From positions 1 through 64,000 of the forward strand of contig JBAXPV010000022.1 of NCBI GenBank assembly GCA_037132075.1: a stretch of 64,000 bases of DNA, given 5' to 3'. Origin of the DNA: JBAXPV01 sp037132075 (GTDB lineage: Bacteria > Bacteroidota > Bacteroidia > Bacteroidales > CAIXZF01). This document shows positions 25,656 to 34,596 of this stretch, one piece after another. Within the stretch, counting starts at the first letter, position 1, and each line of letters begins with the position of its first letter. The notes below the pieces were generated by a model that was not told the origin of the DNA, made no database searches, and was given only the letters and a program-made list of their open reading frames with translations. The position numbers were made by a program, and so were the translations under genes.

Positions 25656-25663
25656 TACCTTTG
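25656..25663 (+). promoter_or_regulatory. -7 element for the plcP-like gene
   Basis: TACCTTTG matches TAnnTTTG. The start codon follows after 10 bp, so the mRNA would have an extremely short leader or be leaderless. The Pho box takes the place of the -33 element. Confidence 0.6.
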
Positions 25664-25673
25664 TTTTGTTATT

Positions 25674-26528
25674 ATGGTAAGCCAAAAAGTTAAAAAGCGT
25701 GAGGTCGATATCGTTATCATTTCAGATGTGCATCTTGGCGCTTTTGGATGCCACGCTAAGGAATTATTGCAATACTTGCGCAGTATAAAGCCCAAAATGC
25801 TCATACTGAATGGCGATATTATTGATATCTGGCAATTCAAAAAAAGATACTTTCCACAATCTCACCTGAAGGTAATCAGGCACATTACAGGACTGATCGC
25901 AAAGAATACCAAAGTAGTATACATCACGGGTAATCACGATGAACTATTGCGAAAGTTTGTGAAGTTTAAGTTAAGTTCCTTTAAATTGGTCAACAAACTT
26001 CTTCTGGATGTGAATGGCAGTAAAGTTTGGATTTTTCATGGCGACGTATTTGACATCACCATGCAATACAGCAAATGGCTGGCAAAGCTGGGTTCTGTGG
26101 GTTATGATATGTTAATCCTATTGAACAGTTTTGCAAATTTCCTGATTACCAGCCTGGGCCGCGAGAAGATCTCTTTTTCGAAAAGGATTAAGCGTAGTGT
26201 GAAATCTGCTGTTTCCTACATTGGAAAGTTTGAAGAAACGGCCGCTGAAATTGCCATTTCAAAAGGTTATTCTTATGTGATTTGTGGACATATCCACCAG
26301 CCCGAAATGCGAAAAATCAGCAATTCACAGGGTGAAGTTATGTACATGAACTCTGGAGATTGGGTTGAAAGTCTTTCTTCACTTGAATATTATGATGGAG
26401 AATGGAAAATATATAATTATTATGACGATATAATTGCGCAAGCATATTCACTTGATTCTGATCACAACGATACACCAAGCCATAGTGAAACCTTTGAGAG
26501 TCTTCTTCAGGAACTATATATGGTTTAA
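25674..26528 (+). CDS. COG2908 metallophosphoesterase, PlcP-like
   Basis: This is a 284-residue calcineurin-like phosphoesterase. Metal ligands are in SDVHLG, LNGDIIDIW, TGNHDE, IFHGDVFD and ICGHIHQP. The annotation class is UDP-2,3-diacylglucosamine diphosphatase-like. However, HLGAFGCHAKELLQYLR, the PQSHLKVI segment and MYMNSGDWVES match the PlcP subgroup, an Mn-dependent phospholipase C that strips head groups from phospholipids during phosphate starvation. A Pho box, a divergent Agt-like glycosyltransferase and a downstream PhoB-like gene (18 bp away) support this. An LpxH-like role in lipid A synthesis is the alternative. Confidence 0.8.
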   Translation: MVSQKVKKREVDIVIISDVHLGAFGCHAKELLQYLRSIKPKMLILNGDIIDIWQFKKRYFPQSHLKVIRHITGLIAKNTKVVYITGNHDELLRKFVKFKLSSFKLVNKLLLDVNGSKVWIFHGDVFDITMQYSKWLAKLGSVGYDMLILLNSFANFLITSLGREKISFSKRIKRSVKSAVSYIGKFEETAAEIAISKGYSYVICGHIHQPEMRKISNSQGEVMYMNSGDWVESLSSLEYYDGEWKIYNYYDDIIAQAYSLDSDHNDTPSHSETFESLLQELYMV

Positions 26529-26546
26529 ATTTTAATAATAAGTAAA

Positions 26547-27230
26547 ATGGCCAAAGAAACGTATCGTATATTATTGGTTGATGATGAAGAGGATATCCTT
26601 GAATTTCTGACTTATAATTTGAAAAAGGAAGGTTTTGAGGTACGTACTGCCCACAATGGACAGGAAGCCATATCTCAGGCCAGGAAATATCTGCCTCATC
26701 TGATTTTGCTTGATGTCATGATGCCGGTGATGGATGGGATTGAAGCTTGTGCGGAGATCCGGCAAATCCCTTCACTGAAAAAGACGTTCATCGTTTTTCT
26801 GACAGCCAGGGGAGAAGATTTTTCGCAGATTGCCGGTTTTGATGCAGGTGCTGACGATTATGTTTCAAAGCCTGTTAAACCAAAGGTTTTAATTAGCCGG
26901 ATCAATGCCATGTTGCGACGATTCCAGGAACAGGAGGCTGTCGACAATGTCATCTGCATTAAAAACCTGGTTATCAATCGTGACAAATTTCTTGTTTATA
27001 AAGATGAAGAAGAAATTGTCATGACAAAAAAAGAATTTGATTTACTTAGCTTCCTGGCAAATGTCCCTAACAGGGTTTTTTCAAGAGACCAGATTTTTAC
27101 AGCAGTTTGGGGTGATGACGTAATCGTAGGCGATCGTACCATCGATGTTCATATTCGAAAAATTCGTGAAAAACTTGACGTTGATTACCTGAAGACAGTC
27201 AAAGGTGTGGGTTATAAATTTGAAGCCTGA
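26547..27230 (+). CDS. PhoB-like response regulator
   Basis: This OmpR/PhoB-type transcription regulator has 227 residues. The receiver domain has the acidic pocket VDDEED, phosphoacceptor Asp56 in LLDVMMPVMDG, Thr in FLTARGED and Lys in YVSKPVKP. The C-terminal winged helix (about residues 130-227) contains TKKEFDLLSFLA, FSRDQIFTAVWG and RTIDVHIRKIREKL. No kinase gene is adjacent. Cotranscription with the PlcP-like gene from a Pho box makes it the best candidate for the local PhoB, with self-activation. Confidence 0.85.
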   Translation: MAKETYRILLVDDEEDILEFLTYNLKKEGFEVRTAHNGQEAISQARKYLPHLILLDVMMPVMDGIEACAEIRQIPSLKKTFIVFLTARGEDFSQIAGFDAGADDYVSKPVKPKVLISRINAMLRRFQEQEAVDNVICIKNLVINRDKFLVYKDEEEIVMTKKEFDLLSFLANVPNRVFSRDQIFTAVWGDDVIVGDRTIDVHIRKIREKLDVDYLKTVKGVGYKFEA

Positions 27231-27256
27231 AGCTTTGATTGGCCAATTTTTCGGAT

Positions 27257-27910
27257 TTATTTTTGCCCGCTTAGTATAAAAACTTTTGTAACCCCATTTC
27301 TGTAAAGGATGGTGTATTTATACAATCCAACATCCCTTTTATAATAAGAGGTCACTTCATGGTCGAAAAGTTGGGATTCTCCAACTTTTACATAATAATA
27401 GTCACTGAACTTTGCCAGATCACGTTCCGGATCTAATTTTTTAAATACCCGTGTCTTTTTGAGTTCAAAGTTTTTCGAATAAGTGCTGTCATAATAACTT
27501 ACGCTCCATGTAACAGAATCCTCAGGCATTTGAAGCCAGTTGTACATATAAGGTTCTTTTACCTGGCAGACTTTTTGTTTTGTTTTATTGTCTTTATAAT
27601 CAATAATTTTATAGGCTTGCATGATCATTCCGGTTTTGCTGACCTCTTGTATGACCTCTTCTGTTAGTCTGCCTTTTGAGTCCTTAACCTGTGTCAAAAC
27701 CAAAGTATCTCCTTTATTGATTTTGGTTTGAACCAGCCAATTGTAGCGCTCTGATGAATCCGAGGCATTGATATAGGTGTAAATTTTACCTTTTTGCAAT
27801 TTTTTTATCGGGAAGTAATAGTCTTTCAAATCAACATCCTGGGTTTGAGATTGTCCAAAAGTAAAACCTGAGATGAAGAAAAATAAAGAAAGAATGGTTA
27901 TTTTAAACAT
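27257..27910 (-). CDS. Exported protein of unknown function
   Basis: A 217-residue protein has a signal peptide (FFFISGFTFGQ) and no domain I recognise. The mature part is Lys- and Tyr-rich with repeated beta-strand-like segments (YYFPIKKLQKGKIYTYINA, YKRDVGLYKYTILYRNGV), suggesting a small periplasmic or surface beta-sheet protein. It lies last in the series of minus-strand genes behind the TonB receptor cluster, 10 bp after the FISUMP gene, so it is probably part of that transcript. Confidence 0.6.
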   Translation of the reverse strand: MFKITILSLFFFISGFTFGQSQTQDVDLKDYYFPIKKLQKGKIYTYINASDSSERYNWLVQTKINKGDTLVLTQVKDSKGRLTEEVIQEVSKTGMIMQAYKIIDYKDNKTKQKVCQVKEPYMYNWLQMPEDSVTWSVSYYDSTYSKNFELKKTRVFKKLDPERDLAKFSDYYYVKVGESQLFDHEVTSYYKRDVGLYKYTILYRNGVTKVFILSGQK

Positions 27911-27920
27911 ATTGTATTAC

Positions 27921-28673
27921 TTATTGTATCGGTTGATCTTGTACACAGCGCACACTGAACCCATAGGTTTTAGGCCCGTGATATCTAAAAATATTTGAAT
28001 TTTTATAGTCCAGATATCTATACCAGGGCTCTCCCGCCGGACCTGTACTTGAAGTCCACCAAAATCCGCTGAAAGCCAATCCATAAGGGCTGCTCCAGCC
28101 ACCGTTAAACATTCGGCAACCACCGGCTTTGGCAGAAAATCCACTTTCATTGGTTCCCCAGATATCGTTGTAAAGATACCAATAACCAGTTCCTGAGATC
28201 TTTAATTTATCGCCTTCAGTAGTGCCACGCCAGTTTACATTGTCAGCGTCTGCTTTATTCATACCCAGGTATTGTTCTAAGGTTTTCCATTCATCATCAC
28301 TGGCGATGTGCCAGCCTGCCGGGGCCAATAAATTGGTATCTGTAACTGTGAGCCAGTTATAAAGGAGTCCGGGGCTATCATTGCTATTATCGTACGAACA
28401 ATAAGCCCCTTTTGTATTCCAAAGCGTTGTATCCGTGATGTTAAATACTCCGGGGATTACAGTATTGTTTCTATAATGTTTAACCTTTAAGTTTTCCGCC
28501 ATCCACCAATGGTTTCCGATTTTGACCGTTTTGTAAATATTCCCATCTATATCACTTAGTGTTCCGGTTTGCGGTAATGGTTTTGGATCATCTTTGGTGT
28601 TGCATGATTGCGATAGTATTGCAATCATGCCGAATGTGATAAAAAAGAAAAAGGCGCTATAATAAATTTTCAT
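27921..28673 (-). CDS. FISUMP-domain lipoprotein
   Basis: This is a lipoprotein of about 250 residues from MKIYYSAFFF (alternative start 28691). Its signal sequence ends in a lipobox (ILSQSC). The rest is a Fibrobacter succinogenes major paralogous domain: DIDGNIYKTVKIGNHWWMAENL, AGWHIASDDEWKTLEQYLG, the WWTSS segment and the SVRCVQD end. Such domains resemble C-type-lectin/sulfatase-modifying folds and occur on the Bacteroidetes cell surface. The precise role is unknown. It sits between the T9SS paralog and the unknown exported protein. Confidence 0.78.
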   Translation of the reverse strand: MKIYYSAFFFFITFGMIAILSQSCNTKDDPKPLPQTGTLSDIDGNIYKTVKIGNHWWMAENLKVKHYRNNTVIPGVFNITDTTLWNTKGAYCSYDNSNDSPGLLYNWLTVTDTNLLAPAGWHIASDDEWKTLEQYLGMNKADADNVNWRGTTEGDKLKISGTGYWYLYNDIWGTNESGFSAKAGGCRMFNGGWSSPYGLAFSGFWWTSSTGPAGEPWYRYLDYKNSNIFRYHGPKTYGFSVRCVQDQPIQ

Positions 28674-28714
28674 GTATTTACGATTTCTCAAGAAATTCCA
28701 GACAGTTCAGGATA

Positions 28715-30034
28715 TTATTTTTTGATAAATTTAAGTTTGTAGGAACCCTCATTCATATCCAATTTAAGAATGTATATGCCGTTTACTAAATCTGAAAGAT
28801 CAGCATCAAAAGCGTTTACGTCAGTAATATTTACAGACAGGTACTTTGTTTGGATTTTTCTGCCAAGCATATCATAAATTTCGTATTTGTTAACATGGCC
28901 TTCTGGGACTACAATTCTTACAGCCATATGGTCATGTGCCGGGTTTGGAAATAGCTGGAATTCGGGGACTAAAGAAGTGTTCTTTGTTAGGGAAGGGCAT
29001 ACTTTGCTGATGTCCCGGTCATTGCATTTTCCAGGATAACAGCATAATTCTGGAAGATTTACATTAGCTGAGGGGTCATAACTGCATGATAGGGGGTCCA
29101 TGCATCCAAAAACAATCAAGGTTTTACAAGAATCAGGAGAGTCACATCCATAGCTTGATTTATACTCAAGGTAACGTGCGTCTTTACAACCGCAAGGTAA
29201 TGGATAAGTCAGAAAAGCACTGGTAAGCTCGTTGGGCTTAGGATCTTTTGCCACACATTTTGTCACATTTCCCAGGGAATCTACCACTTCGATATTTAGC
29301 TGAAACGCGATCTGGCCGCTCGTAGTTAATTGAGCAACCAGGATCTTTGAGCTGGGAAGTATTGAACTGACACCGGAATTCTGTTGTAAATATATATTAT
29401 TGCTTATCAGTGTTTTTCCGGTATTTACAGAGCCAAAAATGGTCGTATCGATGCCTGAAAGATCTTTAAATCCATTATCCAGCCATTGTACGTAATTCGT
29501 ATTGTCAGGCATCATTCCGTCGCTGGTGGTAAGTGGTATTCCACCATACAAGCTTTTATTTACAAGTAATCCCCCAGTAATATTTGCCGTCCCTCCATTG
29601 TTGTTTAATCCACCAATGAAAGACCCATTTGTGTCGTCAGTTTTCTCAACAGCAGCTTGTCCTTTTGTCGCAAGCCCGATGGTCAGCCAGCTGTCGAGTC
29701 CCAGTGTAGGGTTGCTGGTAAACCAGGCTTTGTTAATCTGGTAACCAAAAACTGCAGCCGGTCGGTCAGTATTATTATAAAATGATTCAGTACTGGAAAT
29801 AATGAGGCTGTGATCGGCATCACCGTATATTTTTTTTAATTTATAGGAAGGTTTGAGAACTATGTAAACACGATATGTTATTGATCCTTGTTCCAGCATA
29901 CGGCCTCCGGTCGTATCTGTAGCATCTTTCGCATCAGAGGTGTAATAATTTTCTACTATTACATTCTCAATCTGGGCTTTTGCAAAAATTGGCAGAATGA
30001 ATAATAATAAAGCGAACGTAAAGAGTTTTTTCAT
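28715..30034 (-). CDS. T9SS surface protein, paralog A of the TonB cluster
   Basis: This is a 439-residue exported protein. After the signal peptide (cleavage at FAKAQ) its first 260 residues form a domain shared with the genes at 33140 and 34597. Common features are the opening I-E-N-V/I-I-V-E-x-Y-Y, then G-S-I/V-T-Y-R-x-Y/F-V, A-D/N-H-x-L, S-F-Y/F-N-N and L-D-S-W. A Cys-rich insert (SCKTLIVFGCMDPLSC) follows near residue 310. The C-terminus is a T9SS type A sorting domain (FQLFPNPAHDHM to GSYKLKFIKK). The shared domain is unknown to me. It starts 19 bp after the TonB receptor gene. Confidence 0.72.
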   Translation of the reverse strand: MKKLFTFALLLFILPIFAKAQIENVIVENYYTSDAKDATDTTGGRMLEQGSITYRVYIVLKPSYKLKKIYGDADHSLIISSTESFYNNTDRPAAVFGYQINKAWFTSNPTLGLDSWLTIGLATKGQAAVEKTDDTNGSFIGGLNNNGGTANITGGLLVNKSLYGGIPLTTSDGMMPDNTNYVQWLDNGFKDLSGIDTTIFGSVNTGKTLISNNIYLQQNSGVSSILPSSKILVAQLTTSGQIAFQLNIEVVDSLGNVTKCVAKDPKPNELTSAFLTYPLPCGCKDARYLEYKSSYGCDSPDSCKTLIVFGCMDPLSCSYDPSANVNLPELCCYPGKCNDRDISKVCPSLTKNTSLVPEFQLFPNPAHDHMAVRIVVPEGHVNKYEIYDMLGRKIQTKYLSVNITDVNAFDADLSDLVNGIYILKLDMNEGSYKLKFIKK

Positions 30035-30052
30035 TTGTGTTTTTTTTCTGAT

Positions 30053-33000
30053 TTATATTTTAACAGCTAAGCTGACAAGGAAATTGGTGCCATAAGTGTA
30101 TCTGTCATAATCGATGTTCCAACCATCAGGATATTTGTAGGACCTGCGAATAGGTGAATTCAGAATATCTTTAACATTGAAACTGGCTGAGAAATATTTT
30201 CCGATTTTTTTTATAACTTTCAAATCAAGCAAATTCCTGGGGAGTTCGTATATGTCAGGTGTCCCATTAGTGGAAGTTAGCACGAGTCGTGGACCTTGAA
30301 CATTATAGCTTAAAGTGACACTCAATCCCAGGCTATCCGAAGTATAAGCAAAGATCCCATTGACAACATAAGGTGCCTGGCCAAACATAGTTCGTTGAAC
30401 TGTGTCAATGGGGATGAATACTTTTGTTCCGCTATTAACTTCCAGCCGTGTCTGAACAAAATTTGTCATTGAATTGATCACACTTACATTTGCCCTGAAT
30501 TCAAAGTGTTTACCCAAGACTTTTTTCCCTTCGACTTCAATTCCCAGGGCCCTGGAGTTATCCGCATTTTGCCAGGTGTAGTACTGATCGGTTTTAACTA
30601 GTTCAATATGGTTTGTGAATTGTTTATAGAAAAGGCTGAACGACAATTCATCACCTGTTTTAAAATAGGATTCCAGGCGAACATCATAATTGTCGATGTG
30701 AACCATTTTTAGTCCGGAATTTCCAAATACATTAGCCCGAAGCTCGTAGTCATATACCATGCCGTCATACAATTCCCGAAGACTTGGCCGGGCTACTGAC
30801 TTACTATAATTTAATCTAAGGTTTAGGGGTGCAGCCTCATCGTTTTTTAATTTATAAATTAAGCTAATACTGGGTAACACATTTACATGATTCAATTCAC
30901 CTGGATTAACTATAAATATTTCACCAACATGCTGTCTTCTTGGGTCATTCGGCGCCAGATGCATAAAGTCATATTGAGCGACATCTGTATAAAGCTGAGC
31001 TTGCTCTGCACGAATTCCGCCTGAAACTCTAAGATCTTTATTGATAGAATAGTCAAGCATCAGAAAACCTGCTGCGATTTCACTATGTCCCATGGTATGG
31101 TTCGAAGGCAGATTGCTTTCGATATAGTATTCCATCATTGTAGGATAGGTTATACCATCAACAGTAAAAGAACCAACCCCAAAGTTATTTAAGCTGAAGA
31201 AGTCACTCAGGTGATTGGCGTCAAACTTTCCGGTTGACCCGGGGCCAAAATTCAAACCATAGTCATATTGGTCAAAGGTCCTGTCGTTGAGCTGATAACT
31301 GCCGCCAAATTTAAATTTTCGTGTTAATCCGGGAACATTATCTAAGGGGATTTCAGCTGACAGATGTGAATCGAAAAGATTTTCAGATAAATACCTGTAA
31401 TATCTATGAACGCCTTCTACCTGTGCATCTCCGTTGCTTTTCGCAGTATATAATAATTCCTTAAAATCCGGGGCGCTGCTATTCCCTTTGGTATATGAGG
31501 CATCTATGTCAACTTTTAATTTAATGGAAGGAAAGAAATGTGCCGATTTATATTGGTAAACCAATTGCTTTCGCTGCTCATAAAACTGACTTTTATTGAT
31601 CGTAAGGCCGTTTTGATCAACTCCTCCTGCATTTTGACCCACTGTGTCAGTAGAGTTTCTTACATTGTTGACTCCGGCCAGGTTTGGCATAAACAATAAA
31701 GAAACACTGTGATTTGCATTGAATTTGTAAGCAAGGTTAATTAACGCACTCCAACCGTTATTTTCCTTTGTGACTTCCTGAGTTGCGGATTGTTTCATGA
31801 CCATTTGGCCAGTGACATCGACATCTGTTCTGTTTGCCACTGAGTTTGGATCATTTTGAATAGACCTCCCGTAACGGAATCCCGCAATAAATCCAAGTGC
31901 CCTGCCAAAAAGCTGAATTTGGTTTCCAATGGTAAAACTCTGGCTAAAGTTTAATGGAGCTTTTATAGTGGTTGTATTCCAGTTGTTTGGCAAGGATTGT
32001 CCGAATTTTGCTGCTCCGGCATTGATCGTATTAAATGCCTGGATATAATTTGCGCAGGAAGGCAACTCAAATTGGTTCTTGGCATTCTGAACAGCTTGAG
32101 GATCGTTGATCAGCGCTGGTTGTAACAAACCGAACTGAACCAGGCTTAATTTGTAATAGGTTTCGTTCCAGTTGTCACCGCGGATGCCAAGATTTTTGAA
32201 ATATTCCCCCAGGCCTAAAGCAACAAATTCGACATAAGGTGTGGGATTGATGTTCGCACTTGAAAAATCTCCCTGGTTAAGAGCCCTGAATCCATTGTCA
32301 TAGCCCAGCCAATCAGTGGAACTGTGTTGCGAGGATACTACGTTCTGAAAAGTGCTCTGATTATTATAACCCAAAGTAGATTCGAAGCTTACCGTAAACT
32401 TTTCCGGATAATCTTTGGTTTCTACTGAAAGGTAGGCCCCTGACCAATCTCCGGGTAAATCAGGACTGGCGGTTTTACTGATTACAATATTGTCGACAAG
32501 AGCCGCCGGGAATAAGTCAAGCTTGATGTTATTTGTAAAGGCATCAAGGGTTGGAATCAGGCATCCATTTATGGTAGTTTTAACGTAACGGTCGCCAATG
32601 CCACGAACCGTGATAAAGTTGCCATTGGTTGATACTCCGGTTACTCGTGAAACAGCTGCGATAACATTGTTGTCACCCGTCTTTTTTATGGTAGCAGATG
32701 AAATATAGTCAATACTCACAGCCGATTTCATCTTGACTTTTTCCATATAAGTATCCGTAGTCTTGACTGTCTTTGCTTTGATCTCAACACCGCTCATCAG
32801 TTTGGCTTCTGAAATGAGGATAAAATCCTTGATTATAATTTTACCATGATCAGGCTGAATAAGGGCTTCCGTCGATTTATAGCCAATATATATAGCAATG
32901 ATCGTTTCCGGGTTATTCCCTGAAATTTTTAAGGTATACATTCCATCGAGATCTGCTACCGTACCTATCGCACGATTGGATTTCAGGACAACAGTTGCCC

Positions 33001-33112
33001 CTATTAAGGCTTCACCATTTTCATCTGTGATTTTTCCACGGACTGTCGTTTGTGCTGAAACAACTGAAAACGCCATAAATAGGGCAAAGCCCAGAAATAG
33101 TTTGATTTTCAT
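30053..33112 (-). CDS. TonB-dependent outer-membrane receptor
   Basis: This is a 1019-residue receptor for active uptake across the outer membrane. The signal peptide (VVSAQ) is followed by a carboxypeptidase-regulatory-like domain (about residues 22-100, VRGKITDENGEALIGATVVL), a plug domain (about 115-235, including FITVRGIGDRYVKTTINGCLIP) and a beta-barrel to the C-terminus. There is no SusD gene next to it, so it is not a standard polysaccharide locus. It is flanked by T9SS proteins that share a domain, and a Pho box lies upstream of the cluster, so a phosphate-containing ligand is a reasonable guess. Confidence 0.9.
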   Translation of the reverse strand: MKIKLFLGFALFMAFSVVSAQTTVRGKITDENGEALIGATVVLKSNRAIGTVADLDGMYTLKISGNNPETIIAIYIGYKSTEALIQPDHGKIIIKDFILISEAKLMSGVEIKAKTVKTTDTYMEKVKMKSAVSIDYISSATIKKTGDNNVIAAVSRVTGVSTNGNFITVRGIGDRYVKTTINGCLIPTLDAFTNNIKLDLFPAALVDNIVISKTASPDLPGDWSGAYLSVETKDYPEKFTVSFESTLGYNNQSTFQNVVSSQHSSTDWLGYDNGFRALNQGDFSSANINPTPYVEFVALGLGEYFKNLGIRGDNWNETYYKLSLVQFGLLQPALINDPQAVQNAKNQFELPSCANYIQAFNTINAGAAKFGQSLPNNWNTTTIKAPLNFSQSFTIGNQIQLFGRALGFIAGFRYGRSIQNDPNSVANRTDVDVTGQMVMKQSATQEVTKENNGWSALINLAYKFNANHSVSLLFMPNLAGVNNVRNSTDTVGQNAGGVDQNGLTINKSQFYEQRKQLVYQYKSAHFFPSIKLKVDIDASYTKGNSSAPDFKELLYTAKSNGDAQVEGVHRYYRYLSENLFDSHLSAEIPLDNVPGLTRKFKFGGSYQLNDRTFDQYDYGLNFGPGSTGKFDANHLSDFFSLNNFGVGSFTVDGITYPTMMEYYIESNLPSNHTMGHSEIAAGFLMLDYSINKDLRVSGGIRAEQAQLYTDVAQYDFMHLAPNDPRRQHVGEIFIVNPGELNHVNVLPSISLIYKLKNDEAAPLNLRLNYSKSVARPSLRELYDGMVYDYELRANVFGNSGLKMVHIDNYDVRLESYFKTGDELSFSLFYKQFTNHIELVKTDQYYTWQNADNSRALGIEVEGKKVLGKHFEFRANVSVINSMTNFVQTRLEVNSGTKVFIPIDTVQRTMFGQAPYVVNGIFAYTSDSLGLSVTLSYNVQGPRLVLTSTNGTPDIYELPRNLLDLKVIKKIGKYFSASFNVKDILNSPIRRSYKYPDGWNIDYDRYTYGTNFLVSLAVKI

Positions 33113-33139
33113 AAGCTAATTTTTCTTCCAATCCTTCGA

Positions 33140-34477
33140 TTAGTTCTTTGTAAAGCGTTTTGAAGTCACATTGTTATCGGTCACGATTTCAAGGATATAT
33201 GTTCCTTTGGCTATGACTGATATATCAATTATTTCAAAAATGCTATTCTGAATCAAACCAAGTTCTTTGTGTAAAAGTCGAGCGCCGGAAATAGAATATA
33301 CCGTATAATTGTTTACTTTACTTTGTCCTGTAAAAGCCATCTCCAGGCTCAGTTGATCGTTAGCAGGATTAGGATAAAGTTTTATTGTCTGGCTTAATGA
33401 ATTGAAATTATTTACAAAAACAGTCCCAACAGTGATGATGACTTTATCTGAAGTAGTCTGTCCTCCATAATTATCAGTAGCAATGGCATAAAGGGTATCT
33501 GACCCTGAAATACAGGTCCATGGATAAGCATAGGGCGCTGTGACATCTTCCCCTATTTTCAAACCATTCACATAAAACTCAACTTTAGCAATGGAACCGT
33601 CCTGGTCATTCGCATTGGCCGTAATATCAACAATATTCCCGCCAACCAGGGCATTTCCTGTGAGTGGTGCTGTAATGCTTACTATGGGTAATAAATTGGA
33701 ACAATAACTCAGACTTACATTTTGAATTTCACTGCCAATCGGATTACTGGCAACATATTGTTCAACGGTATTGGTTACAGTATCTTTAATCTGGATGTTT
33801 AAAAGAAATGTAAACACGCCATTCGTTGTGATCTGAGCGATCAGTACCCTGTTTTCAGGGGTTGGCCCCACAGCACCGTTAAGAGCTGACCATGCTCCAT
33901 TATGAGTTGTAAATAGATTTCCAGCACCACTGGTGGCATCGAAGATCTGGATCTCATTATCAATTCCAACAGTAGTGACGCTTTGCGGTATGCCAGGGAT
34001 CATGCCATCCTGAGTACTCAAAGGAATTCCGGCAAGTGGATTTGCATTTTGGAGGATTCCATCGAGGTTAACCACGGTGTTAAGTCCGTTATCCTGTGAT
34101 TTTAATATCCCCATATTCCCTGTACATGCAGCTCCTACTGATAGCCAGGAATCAAGCATCACAGTATTATAGCGAGCCTGTGGTTTGGTATAGGTTGGTG
34201 TTACGGCCCCACGGTCTTCATTGTTGAAAAATGAAGTGGTGGTTGCCAGGCGTAATTCGTGGTTTGCATTTCCATAAGCGGCCTGAAATTTGTAAGCCGG
34301 AGCCATGTCAACGAAAATTCTATAAGTAATTGATCCTGCAGGAAGATTTCCAATACTTCCATTAGAATCTGCTGTATTTGATAGGTAATATCTTTCAACA
34401 ATAATGCTGTCGAGACCCTGAGCGTGCCCATTAATGAAGGGAAGGAGCATTAAAATGTTAAGTATTATGTATTTCAT
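33140..34477 (-). CDS. T9SS surface protein, paralog B, with Ig-like domain
   Basis: This is a 445-residue exported protein. Residues 20-250 carry the domain shared with the genes at 28715 and 34597 (opening LDSIIVERYY, then GSITYRIFVD and NANHELRLAT). Next comes an Ig-like/Big domain at about 265-350 (VDITANANDQDGSIAKVEFY), then a T9SS type A sorting domain (IKLYPNPANDQLSL). The similarity to the 34597 gene is closer than to the 28715 gene, suggesting a local duplication. It lies 27 bp before the TonB receptor gene. Confidence 0.72.
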   Translation of the reverse strand: MKYIILNILMLLPFINGHAQGLDSIIVERYYLSNTADSNGSIGNLPAGSITYRIFVDMAPAYKFQAAYGNANHELRLATTTSFFNNEDRGAVTPTYTKPQARYNTVMLDSWLSVGAACTGNMGILKSQDNGLNTVVNLDGILQNANPLAGIPLSTQDGMIPGIPQSVTTVGIDNEIQIFDATSGAGNLFTTHNGAWSALNGAVGPTPENRVLIAQITTNGVFTFLLNIQIKDTVTNTVEQYVASNPIGSEIQNVSLSYCSNLLPIVSITAPLTGNALVGGNIVDITANANDQDGSIAKVEFYVNGLKIGEDVTAPYAYPWTCISGSDTLYAIATDNYGGQTTSDKVIITVGTVFVNNFNSLSQTIKLYPNPANDQLSLEMAFTGQSKVNNYTVYSISGARLLHKELGLIQNSIFEIIDISVIAKGTYILEIVTDNNVTSKRFTKN

Positions 34478-34519
34478 GAATATTTATTTAAAATATGTGA
34501 TATATTAGTGTTTATTATA

Positions 34520-34563
34520 ATGATTCAGGAGCGGGTGAATCATTTCGCCCGCTCCTGAGTCAT
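34520..34563. terminator. Strong hairpin between paralogs B and C
   Basis: A stem of about 15 bp with one mismatch (ATGA-T-TCAGGAGCGGG against CCCGCTCCTGA-G-TCAT) encloses a 12-base loop in the 119-bp gap between two minus-strand genes. There is no T-run on either side. It may therefore be an mRNA-processing or stability element, or a Rho-assisted site that lowers expression of the downstream genes, rather than a classical terminator. Confidence 0.55.
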
Positions 34564-34596
34564 TATTGCTTATTTTATTCCCTTGTCCAAATTCTA

